This document shows, one piece after another, positions 19,628 through 29,863 of a stretch of 64,000 nt of DNA. Source of the DNA: Limihaloglobus sulfuriphilus (GTDB taxonomy: Bacteria > Planctomycetota > Phycisphaerae > Sedimentisphaerales > Sedimentisphaeraceae). The position numbers and the translations under genes were made by a program. The notes beneath the pieces are model-generated. The model was given only the letters and a program-made list of their open reading frames with translations, did not search any database and was not told where the DNA came from. The stretch covers positions 2,232,001-2,296,000 of the forward strand of contig NZ_CP019646.1 in the NCBI RefSeq assembly GCF_001999965.1, in the 5' to 3' direction. Numbering within the stretch: position 1 is the stretch's first letter; every line of letters starts with the position of its first letter.

Positions 19628-19760
19628 TGAAATGCAAAAAAAAAGAGGCCGGGCATTGCGTATGAATCAAACGCTACCAGTTTTCGTTAGGTCTGCGGCC
19701 TGTACACCGCTCGCCAAGTGTCCTTCTGGGACATCCTCTGATTCTTACGCCATCCCGGCC

Positions 19761-20153
19761 ATAAGGTGGTCGGGTTCTCACATGCGTCAGCTGCTCGACA
19801 GCGTTCGTTAGCATGTCAACGGTTTTACCCGTTTCTCTGCCGCGTATCCTGCCGCAACGACTGCTGGCACTTATGATTCCCCGACCATAAGGTGGCCGGG
19901 TTCCCACATGCGTCAGCTGCTCGACAGCGTTCGTTAACATGTCAACGGTTTTACCCGTTTCTCTGCCGCGTATCCTGCCGCAACGACTGCTGGCACTTAT
20001 GATTCCCCGACCATAAGGTGGTCGGGTTCTCACATGCGTCAGCTGCTCGACAGCGTTCGTTAGCATGTCAACGGTTTTACCCGTTTCTCTGCCGCGTATC
20101 CTGCCGTAACGGCTGCTGGCACTTATGATTCCCCGACCATAAAGCGGCCGGAC
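19761..20153. repeat. 126-bp tandem repeat, three full copies plus a partial fourth
   Basis: The unit start ATAAGGTGG/ATAAAGCGG recurs at 19761, 19887, 20013 and 20139, exactly 126 bases apart each time. Each unit contains a 7-bp hairpin (CCGACCA, loop, TGGTCGG), an AACGG/CCGTT hairpin and a GCTG/CAGC hairpin. Because 126 is 42 codons, a minus-strand frame (20066-19674) stays open through all copies and would encode a 42-residue repeat. No ribosome site or recognisable domain supports translation, so I list it as a structured repeat and not as a gene. Confidence 0.88.
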
Positions 20154-20516
20154 TAACCAACATAACCCAGAACTGCATCATTTTATGTTTTAAAATGATC
20201 AATACTGAATCACCTTAATCCGGCCTTCTTTTCGTCACTTTATTTAATTGTTAACCAAACTTAATGTTCAACTACTAATATACATTGAATTCACAAACTG
20301 TCAATAAAAAATTTTTAGATTTCTCTTGAAAAAGATAGATACGTAATTAGAATGCTTCTATCATCGGTCAATATCCCTTTCAAATTACTTGCCTTACAAA
20401 TCAAACAAAAATCAGGGAATTTTCATAACTTTTTTTTAAATTTCTGGTTTGCCGAGGCTCAGACATTTTAAAAGAGAACCGCCGCCCTCACGGGCTTTTT
20501 GGGTGCAGAATTTTTG
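20154..20516. other. Gene-free AT-rich stretch
   Basis: I see no credible gene, tRNA or palindromic repeat here. A 4-bp GCCC/GGGC stem with five T at 20484-20500 is oriented as a plus-strand terminator but has no gene upstream of it and is weak. Confidence 0.5.
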
Positions 20517-21425
20517 TCAGCGAATTGGAGATATATAATAATGTTTTGAAACGCCCTCAATGTCATTATAAAAGAAAAAGGCGGTTTTATCAGCTTTCTC
20601 AATGACCTTTATAACGTCCGGAAGCTCTTCCTGTGTAACAATCGCCCGAAGGATATTAACATTAGCATCTGAGTAGCCGCCAATGCCCTGCTCTCTTGTA
20701 AACGTCCTGTGGGGCAGCATCGCCCTTATATCCTCTCCAATCCGGTTTGGGTTTCTTGTAATGATGTTGACCAGCACAAGTTTGAATTTACGGTAGAAAT
20801 TATTGAGAGTCTCCGAGCTCATAAATATATATATTGTCGTGTACATCAGGGTGTTTATGACCGGCTCAATCTGCCATGTCTTGACAAACGCAAGAATTAA
20901 GCCAAACAGAGTTGACATGACAGCTGCGATAACCGCGATATTCCCCACAGGCTTGAGATATTTCATAGACAAATAAGCTGAAGGAATATCCTCGTCGCCG
21001 GTGGAGGCACCATAGCGAAACGCAATTGCCTTAGCCAGACCCGCAAGGATTCCGCCAAAAATAACCAATATTATACGCTCATTTTGCGGTTCGGGGCTGG
21101 CGAATTGATAATCAGGCAGAACCGCAAGCATTCCCACAACTGTCCCGATAACAATCATAGTTCTTATAGCGAAGCGAGCCCCTATTTTGCAAAAGGCGAA
21201 AATTATCAGAATCGCCTGGAAAATGAGATAAAGCCATATAAATAATTTCTGGTTTTCAAAATAATACGATGTGGCGATCGATATCCCCTCTGTTCCGGTC
21301 ATGATAACCTGTGAGGGGTACACAAAATACTTAATCGCTGCAGAATAGACCAATCCCGCTAAAATGCAAGCTGCATAAGCGTTTATGATTTTAAATATCT
21401 TAGAAATAGTATATTTTGCTGCCAT
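20517..21425 (-). CDS. YitT family membrane protein (DUF161 plus DUF2179)
   Basis: A 302-residue inner-membrane protein. About six hydrophobic segments (near 15-37, 58-80, 85-104, 120-140, 160-180, 187-203) make the DUF161/YitT part, including YPSQVIMTGTEGIS and RYGASTGDEDIPS. The C-terminal 80 residues form the soluble DUF2179 domain ending FFYNDIEGVSKHYYI. Family members are widespread and their transport or signalling role is not settled. A strong promoter abuts the start codon, implying a leaderless mRNA. No operon partner is adjacent. Confidence 0.88.
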   Translation of the reverse strand: MAAKYTISKIFKIINAYAACILAGLVYSAAIKYFVYPSQVIMTGTEGISIATSYYFENQKLFIWLYLIFQAILIIFAFCKIGARFAIRTMIVIGTVVGMLAVLPDYQFASPEPQNERIILVIFGGILAGLAKAIAFRYGASTGDEDIPSAYLSMKYLKPVGNIAVIAAVMSTLFGLILAFVKTWQIEPVINTLMYTTIYIFMSSETLNNFYRKFKLVLVNIITRNPNRIGEDIRAMLPHRTFTREQGIGGYSDANVNILRAIVTQEELPDVIKVIEKADKTAFFFYNDIEGVSKHYYISPIR

Positions 21426-21432
21426 GTTTTTT

Positions 21433-21460
21433 ATTATAGCATATTCATTTTTTCTTTCAA
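21433..21460 (-). promoter_or_regulatory. Promoter of the YitT gene, leaderless arrangement
   Basis: On the minus strand TTGAAA (21455-21460) and a perfect TATAAT (21433-21438) are 16 bases apart. Only seven bases separate the -10 box from the ATG, so transcription should begin at or next to the start codon. No Shine-Dalgarno sequence is present, consistent with leaderless initiation. Confidence 0.6.
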
Positions 21461-21630
21461 TCTCACAGACAAATATATGTTCCAGACCCGGGCACTATCG
21501 GTTGTAACATCCGGCTCTTCTGCTTAAATGCAAAAGTTTAAGATTATCCTATTGAAGAACCTGTAAGGCCCCATTATAATCCTGAAACGTTTTTTAAGAA
21601 TTTCGACAGGTTAAGAATCTCGGAACTAAT

Positions 21631-23364
21631 ATGAATACTGGCAAATTATTGTTGTTTACGGTTATTTTGAGCTCGATAATATCAGCCGGCTGCTCGCCGC
21701 AGACTGACAGGGACAAATGGCAAAACGCCCTTCTTCCGGACTGCTCACCTCCGGCCCAAACTGTTAACCTTGTTGACATTAAGTCGCAAGAGCCCGACAT
21801 TAAACTTGCCATGATAACCATGCAGGGACATGCCAACTCCGGCAGCAAGAGCAGGCTCTGCTTCGAGGTGTGGACAAAAGCCTCCGGAAACACGCCTCAG
21901 CGGTTCTGGCTGGATTACTTCAAGAAAAAGGGCCGCATTACAGAGATAAACCAAATGTCTATCGATGATTGCATAGATAAATATCAAAGCTGCTACGACA
22001 AAGTCATCATATACGACCCTGACCTGCCTGTTACCATAAACATAGCGACAATGATAGGTTCCGTCGAAAAGGGTATCGTTGCTGCCGCCGCCCAGGCAGA
22101 AAGATTCGCCGGCAGGTATGGAAAAGAAATCATTGATCTTAGAGGAAGATGGAAAAGCAATATCGAGGCCCAGGAATGGGCACTGGATACGCTTTGGCCG
22201 AAAATGAATCACTCCGTCCTGGCATGTCAGCACCCAACTTTCGCTGAACACCATTTGCGGGATTACCTCATCAGACACAAGGTGTTCCAGTTCTGGGTAA
22301 CCGGCAAAAACGCCGAGGACAACGAAAAAAGCGATTATGAGATAGAAAAATGCTTTGCTGAGAGGCTTTTTGCCATGACAGAGCCCAATATACCGCTCAT
22401 CGGCTGGATTGACGGCGGAGCAGATGACCACGGATTATCAGAATACTACGGCGTCGGGCTTGCCGGCCGCTACGGCAAGGTAATGCTCGGCAGTAACTGG
22501 GGCATAAACCTGAGCTTTCATGGCGGAATAAACGTTGATTTCGAGGCAATGACCGCTGATTACAGGTCAAGAAAACCATCGAAAACCGTTGAGCTCGAAG
22601 ACGACAAGGTATATGTTGCCCTGGCTGTACAGGAATCAGGAGATGCCCCGATCTACTGGGAATGCGTACAGAAAAAGGCCTGGGACGACCCGGGCAGGGG
22701 CAGGATCCCCTTCGGCTGGTCAATCGCTCCCGGAGTATTTGAAATGTGCCCCGGCATCATAGAGTGGTTCTACGAAAACGCCACAGAGAACGACCACTTC
22801 TACTTCTGTCTCTCCGGTCTGGCGTACTGCCACCCATACCGCAACTTTCTGGACAGAACGCCTGAACCGCAGGCAGCCTTTGAGCAGCAGCTGGATATAG
22901 TAAACAGATACGCCAGAATGGCAGGGATAAGACAGATGGGGCTTTACACGGACGCGTGGCTGGATTTTGACCGTGAGAAAAATGACCCGATAACGTTAAA
23001 TTTCGCCCAGGGGCTTGAAGGCATCAACACACTGATAATGGGCATGGGCAGAGATGAAAACGCGCTGGAAATCGGCCCGAATTATTTTATCGGAGACAAC
23101 AAAACGCTTGTTTCCCACGTAGTAAACCGCTGGGACGCGGCGAAGGTGCAGGACCGTGACGAGGCCAACCGCAGATTCCTCGCAGATGACATCCGCAGGC
23201 ATACACCAAAAGAGCGGCCGGCGTTTATCTACGTGCATCCGCTGAGCTGGTCTTATTTTCCCTCGGATATGATAAAGGTCATGGAAATGCTGCCCGATGA
23301 GTATGTTGTCGTTTCGCAGGACGAATACTACCGGCTTTATTCAGAGCACACGGGCAAAAACTAA
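21631..23364 (+). CDS. GxGYxYP-type putative glycoside hydrolase lipoprotein
   Basis: A 577-residue lipoprotein with lipobox IISAGC at about residue 20. The body has the layout of the GxGYxYP family (putative carbohydrate-processing proteins of gut and soil bacteria): an N-terminal domain with LAMITMQGHANSG, and a barrel-like C-terminal part with PFGWSIAPGVFEMCPGI, then the family motif in the variant form GLAYCHP. The first glycine spacing is altered (GLAYxHP for GxGYxYP). It faces the opposite way from the YitT gene and converges with the DUF3604 gene. The substrate is unknown; location in a polysaccharide-use region is the only clue. Confidence 0.75.
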   Translation: MNTGKLLLFTVILSSIISAGCSPQTDRDKWQNALLPDCSPPAQTVNLVDIKSQEPDIKLAMITMQGHANSGSKSRLCFEVWTKASGNTPQRFWLDYFKKKGRITEINQMSIDDCIDKYQSCYDKVIIYDPDLPVTINIATMIGSVEKGIVAAAAQAERFAGRYGKEIIDLRGRWKSNIEAQEWALDTLWPKMNHSVLACQHPTFAEHHLRDYLIRHKVFQFWVTGKNAEDNEKSDYEIEKCFAERLFAMTEPNIPLIGWIDGGADDHGLSEYYGVGLAGRYGKVMLGSNWGINLSFHGGINVDFEAMTADYRSRKPSKTVELEDDKVYVALAVQESGDAPIYWECVQKKAWDDPGRGRIPFGWSIAPGVFEMCPGIIEWFYENATENDHFYFCLSGLAYCHPYRNFLDRTPEPQAAFEQQLDIVNRYARMAGIRQMGLYTDAWLDFDREKNDPITLNFAQGLEGINTLIMGMGRDENALEIGPNYFIGDNKTLVSHVVNRWDAAKVQDRDEANRRFLADDIRRHTPKERPAFIYVHPLSWSYFPSDMIKVMEMLPDEYVVVSQDEYYRLYSEHTGKN

Positions 23365-23495
23365 TCACCCTCTGGGGAATTCGTTTTTTCTATTGGCACC
23401 TCATTATCAGTTCAGTTTGTAAAGCGTATTTTGACGGAAGGATTGAAGTCTTAGATCCTGGAATTTTACAAGATCTCTCGTCAAATTACAGGAGT

Positions 23496-26192
23496 TTACA
23501 TAAAACTGACATACCCATCCTTATACGCTGTCGGTACTTTCCACCTGCGGCCCGGCTCAAGAACCGGTATTTTCTCATTATGCACAGCCGCGTTATTCGT
23601 CCTTCCGTTTAACGGAACTGTTATCTTATCAGACTCAAATGTCTTGCTGCCGGCAAACGTCGTCAGATCTTTATTAAAACTTATTGTAACTTTACAGGGC
23701 ACATCTGTTCTAACGTTGATATCAATATCAAAACCTATTGAGTGGGTAATTGTGTGGGTTTTGCCGATGGTGAAGTCGGCCTTGCCGTCGCCATGGTCTG
23801 TCATTTGACCCTGCCAGAAAATAAAATCACGGTTGTAATCAAATTCATAATCTGCCGCGCCGGCAATCTCAACACTGCCCTCAATCGGCTCTCCATGCCA
23901 GCGGTAATGCAGTATGATATTACGGTCGTCTCTTCTGGTTGTCCATATAAAACCGGCTGTCTCCTCCCAAGCCGGCTCACGGCCCGGGATTCTCTGCCTC
24001 GTGTGCGTAAAGTCAGTCCGGGATAACATAATCTCGACATTTTCCGCGGCGGCGGAGCCGTTATTGACAACGAAGACTTCTCCGCCCGCTGTCCTCTCTA
24101 CAGACAGCTCAGGCAGCGATTTTTTCACAACCCAGATCGGGCTCGAATAAGCCCTGTTTTCATCTTTTTGAATAACGGCTACTGTATATGCACGCATCGT
24201 TTCAGCAGGCTCAAGCCCCCCAAATGTGCATTTAATATCTTTGACATTTCCAAACTTTTTACTTTCAACAAGGTTCATACCGTTGAACAGGTTTACACTT
24301 TCAATCAAATCCGTACCCGCGGCCTCTACTTCGATGCTGAAGTTTTCGTCGCAGCGAAGAATCTCTCCAAACGATACTCCAAGAGCACGAACATCAAGAA
24401 AAATTCTCTCACCTGTGGTTGCATAGGCAGCCCGATCATGAAAGGCATCCATTACCCCCTGTCGGCTGAAGTTATTTGTCATAACCGCGGTAAGCCCTTG
24501 CGGGTGGTCATGATGAGGGGCGACACCGCCGGGATTTCTTCTGCCGGGCAGGCCGGTGTGAGAATCAGAGTCCCCCAGAACACCCAGCCTGTAACCTTTC
24601 TCAAGTGCCCATAGATAACTGTGGGCATCGCTGTTTCGCACCCCCCCGAAAAGTGAATGTTCCGGCCACCTGCCGTACGGGTCGAACGCATCTCCCCAAT
24701 CAGAATAGACCTCGATACATGGCGTAAGAGCTTTTCCCGCGGAGTTGCTCACTTCCTGTAAAGGGCGGTAAGGGAATACGTCTGCGTGTTTATGCGGAAT
24801 GAAAAGCGCTTCACAGTTTTTAAGTTTTTCCTGAAGAGTAAATCCGCAATCTTCATACTTGTCTGTAAAAATTTTATCCATATTATCCATATCTGCCTCG
24901 GCAAGATAGATATTGTAGTGCCCCATATCCATGCTTGACCATTCATAACCGATAAGAGTTACGAAATCATCGCTATTGTAACGATTCGCGGCAGTTATGG
25001 TATCTTTCCAAGACTCATAGGGACTTACCGGATGTCCGAGCCTCCAGCGAAGCAGCCGACCCGCACCCCCTTGTTTGCGGGGCATAGCTCCAAGGTGGTC
25101 ACTCAGTGAAACATAATCCATTCCAGAGACTTCTCTGGCAAAACTGTAAAATGTATCCAGATCATCGCCCCAGCATTCCGAGTATTGGCCGTGGTTATGG
25201 ATATTCCCCCAGTAAATGGGAGCCTTAACATCATTGCGAACAATTACAGGATTGCTTTCAAAGATTTCCTTTGCCCCGTCGAGTCTTGCTCTAAGCCGAT
25301 AAATCCCAGGTTTAGTAATAGATATATTTTTAAGCAATTTAGAGCATCTATCCTTCTTAGAAAATTTTAAAGTTTTAGATGCCCCCTCAAAACCGGTTGA
25401 ATCCTCAATTATTGCATTGCCCTCAAATACAGGAAATGCCCTGCTGTCGAATTCGTCCGTTACAGAAATCCGCATATCAAATTTACTGCCGGCCTTCACA
25501 AGAGACGGGGCGAATATTCGAAGTGCCGAAGCAGGAGCAGGCTTAATGTTTATTTTCGGCAGCGCGTATGCCCAGCCTTTGACCTGCCAGTCATATTCTT
25601 TTCCGGCTTGAGGCGGATTCCAGGGTTGTTTATAAGTGTTTTTATCAGACGCTTTTGCGGCATGAGTTTCATCAAATCCCGTGTAAATTTCAAATGTAAG
25701 ATTACTGACCGGCACCGGATTTATCAGAGCGGTTATCTCACCTTTATCATCAGTATTGCCAAGCTGTACAGCGAAACTATCACCTCTTTTTATGCCTTCT
25801 GGAAAAACCATCTTAACCTCACGGAAACCAACACCATGAACAGCTTGAGGTATCAAATCAACTTTTGGCAGAGTGTTTTTGTATTCAACCACTTTCATAT
25901 CAGTGCTCGGAGGGCAGTGGAAAAGAGATTTTACGCTTACAGGCTCAATAAGAACCCTGTGGTAAGACCCTGCCGGCAGACCCAGACCTGTATGCTCATA
26001 GCAAAGCTCAACACGTGTTTTTCTGCCCGATACAAGCGTCTCAGGGCTCAAGGCCCAATTACCGGGAGCTGAGCCGGCTCCGGATTCGTAAGAAAAAGCG
26101 GTATTGAGAATATTCCTTCTCAAAATATAACCTGAAAATACAGCCATATTAGAATGGAGCAAAAAGGATCTCCTGCTGAGCTTATTATGCAT
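23496..26192 (-). CDS. DUF3604 (PHP-like) protein with Tat signal
   Basis: An 898-residue exported protein. The N-terminus LSRRSFLLHSNMAVFSG has the twin-arginine pattern, so it is expected to be exported folded, often with bound metal. The central part carries DUF3604 features resembling PHP-type metal phosphoesterases: YWGNIHNHGQYSECWG near 330, MDYVSLSDHLG near 360, FVTLIGYEWSS near 415 and GVLGDSDSHTGLPG near 540. The His and Asp residues there are candidate metal ligands. Beta-rich domains flank it. GGAGG seven bases before the ATG supports the start. DUF3604 function is not established; in Planctomycetes such genes often lie near sulfatase and glycosidase genes. Confidence 0.82.
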   Translation of the reverse strand: MHNKLSRRSFLLHSNMAVFSGYILRRNILNTAFSYESGAGSAPGNWALSPETLVSGRKTRVELCYEHTGLGLPAGSYHRVLIEPVSVKSLFHCPPSTDMKVVEYKNTLPKVDLIPQAVHGVGFREVKMVFPEGIKRGDSFAVQLGNTDDKGEITALINPVPVSNLTFEIYTGFDETHAAKASDKNTYKQPWNPPQAGKEYDWQVKGWAYALPKINIKPAPASALRIFAPSLVKAGSKFDMRISVTDEFDSRAFPVFEGNAIIEDSTGFEGASKTLKFSKKDRCSKLLKNISITKPGIYRLRARLDGAKEIFESNPVIVRNDVKAPIYWGNIHNHGQYSECWGDDLDTFYSFAREVSGMDYVSLSDHLGAMPRKQGGAGRLLRWRLGHPVSPYESWKDTITAANRYNSDDFVTLIGYEWSSMDMGHYNIYLAEADMDNMDKIFTDKYEDCGFTLQEKLKNCEALFIPHKHADVFPYRPLQEVSNSAGKALTPCIEVYSDWGDAFDPYGRWPEHSLFGGVRNSDAHSYLWALEKGYRLGVLGDSDSHTGLPGRRNPGGVAPHHDHPQGLTAVMTNNFSRQGVMDAFHDRAAYATTGERIFLDVRALGVSFGEILRCDENFSIEVEAAGTDLIESVNLFNGMNLVESKKFGNVKDIKCTFGGLEPAETMRAYTVAVIQKDENRAYSSPIWVVKKSLPELSVERTAGGEVFVVNNGSAAAENVEIMLSRTDFTHTRQRIPGREPAWEETAGFIWTTRRDDRNIILHYRWHGEPIEGSVEIAGAADYEFDYNRDFIFWQGQMTDHGDGKADFTIGKTHTITHSIGFDIDINVRTDVPCKVTISFNKDLTTFAGSKTFESDKITVPLNGRTNNAAVHNEKIPVLEPGRRWKVPTAYKDGYVSFM

Positions 26193-26333
26193 TTGCTTAC
26201 CTCCGGCAAGATTCTATAATAATATGTAAACTTTAAAACATTACATTATCTTATCATTTCTGGTGGCTAAAGCAACATTATTTTTCATATTTTGCATTAC
26301 GGCAAATTTATTTTAGTGAATGAGCAGCCAAAA

Positions 26334-29300
26334 TTACAAATCGCCGCCAGAAGCATCCAGCCGATTGTCCTCGAGTACAGCGTCGGGAGAATTCTGAATC
26401 ACTATCGCCTTTGAATCGGCGTCATCGATTTGCGGTGATGCAATGGTATTGTTACGAATTACAGCAGATGAATTTGCCAATACCAGCTGGTTCTGCTTGT
26501 TGTCTCCAATCCAGCATTTTTCCACCGTAGGAGTGCCGCCCATTACGAACACCCCGACTGTATTGCCGGTAATTTTGCAGTTTCGTATTATCGGCCGTGC
26601 CTGTTTTGCCTGCATGGAAAACGACATTACAAGCAATCCGCTTGAAGCGTTGGTCAACGTTACGCCCTCAAGTACCGCGCCGCTGCCCTCACCCTGCGTA
26701 AAGATCGCCGCGGCCTGGGCTCCCTGTGCATCAATCACGGTTTTGGCGACAATCTCCGGTTCCAGCGGGTCTATGCCGGTTATGCGTATCTCCTTGCCCG
26801 CAAAGTTGATCTGCTCGTTATATGTACCGGGAGAAAGCACTATAACATCGCCGGCGGAGGCATGGGAGACAGCGTCTCTGATCGTCTCATAAACCGCGGC
26901 GGATGTGCGGTTGTATATTCTGCCCGCAAGAGCTGTTATAGAATGGTTTTGCGAGATTCCTTTAAACTCGTATTCAGTAACAGCGCCTACAGACTCGCCG
27001 TCAACGATAACGTCGCCACTCTGGCCGGCAGGGAAACTGATTCGAAAACCGGCATCCTGTCCTTTTTTAAGCGTAATATCCGCCGCGGGCTCAATAACCG
27101 CCCCGCCGACTGATTGCACACGTATGGCATGAACGCCGCCTTCGAGTAAATCGGGAATCCCGTTTTTGTCATCATCCCTGTCAAATCCGACAATTGTAAA
27201 CTTTAAAACGTTCCTGTCGTTTCCGGCATAGATATTGCCCTGCCCATCGGCGGCAACACCTGATAAGGTTCCAAATTGTGCCGGTTTGCCCTGCTGCTGC
27301 CAGCTTGAGAATGAATATATAAACCGCCCTTGACGGTCAAATATCTGAAGCCGCGAATTGAACGGGTCGGCAACATAAACAAGCTCTAACTTGGGGTCAG
27401 CGGCAATATCGTATGGATATACAAACTCGCCGGAATCTCTGCCGGGCGAGCCCCAGGATTTTATAAATTTGCCGCCGGCAGCGAATTTCTGGATACGGTG
27501 ATTTGCGATGTCAACAACATAAAGATTTCCATCTGGGTCAATATCGATTCCCTGCGGAAAACGAAATTCTCCCGCAGCGCTGCCGGGCCCTCCGAAGGTC
27601 TTTGAGAGAACGGGCTTACTTCCATTGACATCGTAAACCTTGATGCGGCATTCGCCTGCGGATACCGCGTAGAGCCGGCCGCGGGACTGGTCAAGGGCGA
27701 TATCTGAGATCCACTTGCCGGAGCCGAAAATGGTTGAGCGGTATTTGCTGTCCCAGCCTGGCGGCACCTTGCTTCGCAGCTTCTTCCAGCCGAGGCTTTT
27801 GGTGCGGTAATCCATGTCAAATTCGCGGATATAGCTGTTTGCCCAGGCACTCCCGCCGCCGCCGTCGATGATGCGGTTTGACATGTAAACTTTGCCCCGT
27901 ATGTTGTCCACGCAGCAGCCGCCGGGGAAGTAGAGATGGTCCCAGAAACCGCCCCAGCTTACCGCCCTTTCCGGCGAGGTTTCGTCTTTGTCTCTGATGA
28001 CGGCATTGCAGACCGCAGAATTCACAGAATAAAGATACTGATTGCTGTCTATTACCATTCTGGCGGGGTGTTGACTGCCATAGGGAGCATAGGGCTTTGC
28101 GGTGTTTACCGTTTCGCCGGCGTATTTAATGCGGGCATCGGCGGTAATGCCTTTGGGCTGAGATTTAAACCGCAGCGGCTTTTCGTCCTGCCGGAAACAT
28201 TTGCAGTCCGGCGAAACAGCGTAGATTTCAGAGCTGCCGTCTTTGTCCTGCTCGGCTGTAAATGCTATGGGCATCTGGTCCTTGCCGGCGAAATTGACAT
28301 CGAGAATCCTTATCTTTAAGCCGCCGCCTGTGTAAACAAGCCGCTCTTGTGTCCAGCCGCCCGCTGAGGGCTTCTTTATAAGCATAAGCTCATTATTTTT
28401 ATGTACATAGAACAGCCAGAGACCGCCCTGCTTGTCCTGAACCGTTATATATTCGCTCGCCGCGGCAAGCTGGTTCTCCGTTTCTGTTATTTGCAAGCCC
28501 GTTTCTTTAAACTTGAGTCCCTTTTCATAGACATGATTATTTTTCTGATAGAAGAATTTTATGCCGCCGCCCTGCAAGACCTCAAGCCTCACCGTGCGGC
28601 TGACATCGGAATCAACAATCGGGGCATAGTCAAAGGACCCGCCCTGAGAAAAGCCGCTGCCGTTGAACCACGACCACTCTCCGCCGGCGTTTTCGTCGTA
28701 AAGCAGCATCGATGTAATGGAACCTTTAGTGCCGGCATATCCAAAGGTTACAATATATCTGCCATTGTCGATGCGGGCTATACGGGGGTTGGTATATTTC
28801 TCGCCCTTGGCAGCTTTAGGATTCGGCAGGGCATACCTGGCGACATCACGTGTCGGCGGCCATGAGTTATCCTTGTACCAGCCGCCGTTTTGGCTGTCCC
28901 ACCTGCGCCAACGCTGTTTTGAGTTGTTACGGTCGTAATTTACGGCAACGAGCTTGTCGCCGTAGCCGCCGTTAAGCCAGTCGCCCTTTGTGCTTATGAG
29001 AATCCCTGTTCCGCTGTGCGGATCAAAAGCCATATCTCCTTTAACACCGTTCCAGGCATCCACCAGAGCCGACATGCCGAACCGCTGATACTCTGCGCCA
29101 GAGACCCAGAACCGGCTGCCGGCGGTGCCGTCGTATTCGAGATTGACAACGCCGCCGTGTATATCCATTCCTATAAGAGAGTTACGGATACCGCCGGATG
29201 GGAAACACGCCGCGGCGAAAAACGCATCTTCGCTCCCCTCAACGGCAAAGATATTCACCGGATCAGAGAACGCGGCTATCGTATTGGACAAGGATTGCGG

Positions 29301-29630
29301 CACCGCGTCCGAATCAGCAGACCACTTGCCGCCGGAATAAACCTGCCATTGGTATGAGGGCTGACTGCCGCAGCACTGAAACCTGCCCATCGCCGCGGGG
29401 ATTTTCTGGTCGTTATAGATATAAACCAGGTCTCCGCTGCCGGTTACCACGGTTTTTAAGAACACCGCAGAACCCCGAGCCGGAGAGCCGCTGTTCAGGG
29501 CATACCCGCCGTTGACCCTCTGCCAGGGCTGCTCATCGCATATCCCCAGCGACGCGGCAGAAACCGCCAACAACATAAACGCAATTACTGCCCTGAGGGA
29601 AACACCTGATATGGGATATAGTCTAAACAT
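26334..29630 (-). CDS. Secreted NHL-repeat protein with right-handed beta-helix
   Basis: A 1098-residue protein with an N-terminal signal peptide (about 31 residues). The first 500 residues form a beta-rich, probably propeller region (DNGRYIVTFGYAGTKG). NHL repeats follow at about 655-800 (GEFRFPQGIDIDPDGNLYVVD, then GEFVYPYDIAADPKLELVYV), then a short beta domain, and from about 905 a parallel beta-helix of pectate-lyase-like repeats (VIVLSPGTYNEQINF, then GVTLTNASSG, RNCKITGN, IRNNTIA). No catalytic residues are recognisable. NHL propellers and beta-helices both bind polysaccharide or protein partners; the role here is inferred as extracellular glycan binding or cleavage. Confidence 0.8.
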   Translation of the reverse strand: MFRLYPISGVSLRAVIAFMLLAVSAASLGICDEQPWQRVNGGYALNSGSPARGSAVFLKTVVTGSGDLVYIYNDQKIPAAMGRFQCCGSQPSYQWQVYSGGKWSADSDAVPQSLSNTIAAFSDPVNIFAVEGSEDAFFAAACFPSGGIRNSLIGMDIHGGVVNLEYDGTAGSRFWVSGAEYQRFGMSALVDAWNGVKGDMAFDPHSGTGILISTKGDWLNGGYGDKLVAVNYDRNNSKQRWRRWDSQNGGWYKDNSWPPTRDVARYALPNPKAAKGEKYTNPRIARIDNGRYIVTFGYAGTKGSITSMLLYDENAGGEWSWFNGSGFSQGGSFDYAPIVDSDVSRTVRLEVLQGGGIKFFYQKNNHVYEKGLKFKETGLQITETENQLAAASEYITVQDKQGGLWLFYVHKNNELMLIKKPSAGGWTQERLVYTGGGLKIRILDVNFAGKDQMPIAFTAEQDKDGSSEIYAVSPDCKCFRQDEKPLRFKSQPKGITADARIKYAGETVNTAKPYAPYGSQHPARMVIDSNQYLYSVNSAVCNAVIRDKDETSPERAVSWGGFWDHLYFPGGCCVDNIRGKVYMSNRIIDGGGGSAWANSYIREFDMDYRTKSLGWKKLRSKVPPGWDSKYRSTIFGSGKWISDIALDQSRGRLYAVSAGECRIKVYDVNGSKPVLSKTFGGPGSAAGEFRFPQGIDIDPDGNLYVVDIANHRIQKFAAGGKFIKSWGSPGRDSGEFVYPYDIAADPKLELVYVADPFNSRLQIFDRQGRFIYSFSSWQQQGKPAQFGTLSGVAADGQGNIYAGNDRNVLKFTIVGFDRDDDKNGIPDLLEGGVHAIRVQSVGGAVIEPAADITLKKGQDAGFRISFPAGQSGDVIVDGESVGAVTEYEFKGISQNHSITALAGRIYNRTSAAVYETIRDAVSHASAGDVIVLSPGTYNEQINFAGKEIRITGIDPLEPEIVAKTVIDAQGAQAAAIFTQGEGSGAVLEGVTLTNASSGLLVMSFSMQAKQARPIIRNCKITGNTVGVFVMGGTPTVEKCWIGDNKQNQLVLANSSAVIRNNTIASPQIDDADSKAIVIQNSPDAVLEDNRLDASGGDL

Positions 29631-29827
29631 ATACTTAGACTAACACCCCAAACAATCCGAGTCAATAAAAAACCGGAGCGAAGCACTTCAGAAGGGCAGA
29701 CATTATAAAGTCTGTATTCCGCCGGTACTTTTTGACCTAACTATTTAAATACTGTTCCCCAAAGAAATGCTGAATTTATGCCTGCAACGTACCATAAAAT
29801 GATATAAATATATATCTGATAGTATAT

Positions 29828-29854
29828 TATCAAATAATTGTCCCGCAGTCCTTT
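29828..29854. repeat. 27-bp direct repeat, left boundary of the SPFH island
   Basis: Matches 37442-37468 at 25 of 27 positions in the same orientation; the last 16 bases (TGTCCCGCAGTCCTTT) are identical. The two copies bracket the whole AT-rich SPFH operon, the IS30 element and a 60-codon gene, and lie between polysaccharide-type genes on both sides. Confidence 0.7.
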
Positions 29855-29863
29855 TTCTCTTAG

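Noticed and set aside
19674-20066. 130-codon minus-strand frame in the tandem repeat as a repeat-protein gene
   Set aside because: No ribosome site or recognisable fold; openness follows from a 126-base period divisible by three. Kept as a repeat.
20107-20124. Resemblance to the 16S rRNA 515-region (GGCTGCTGGCAC)
   Set aside because: Only about 12 bases match in one repeat unit and fewer in the others; no flanking rRNA sequence.
20484-20500. Plus-strand terminator GCCC-TCAC-GGGC-TTTTT
   Set aside because: A 4-bp stem is too weak and no plus-strand gene lies upstream.
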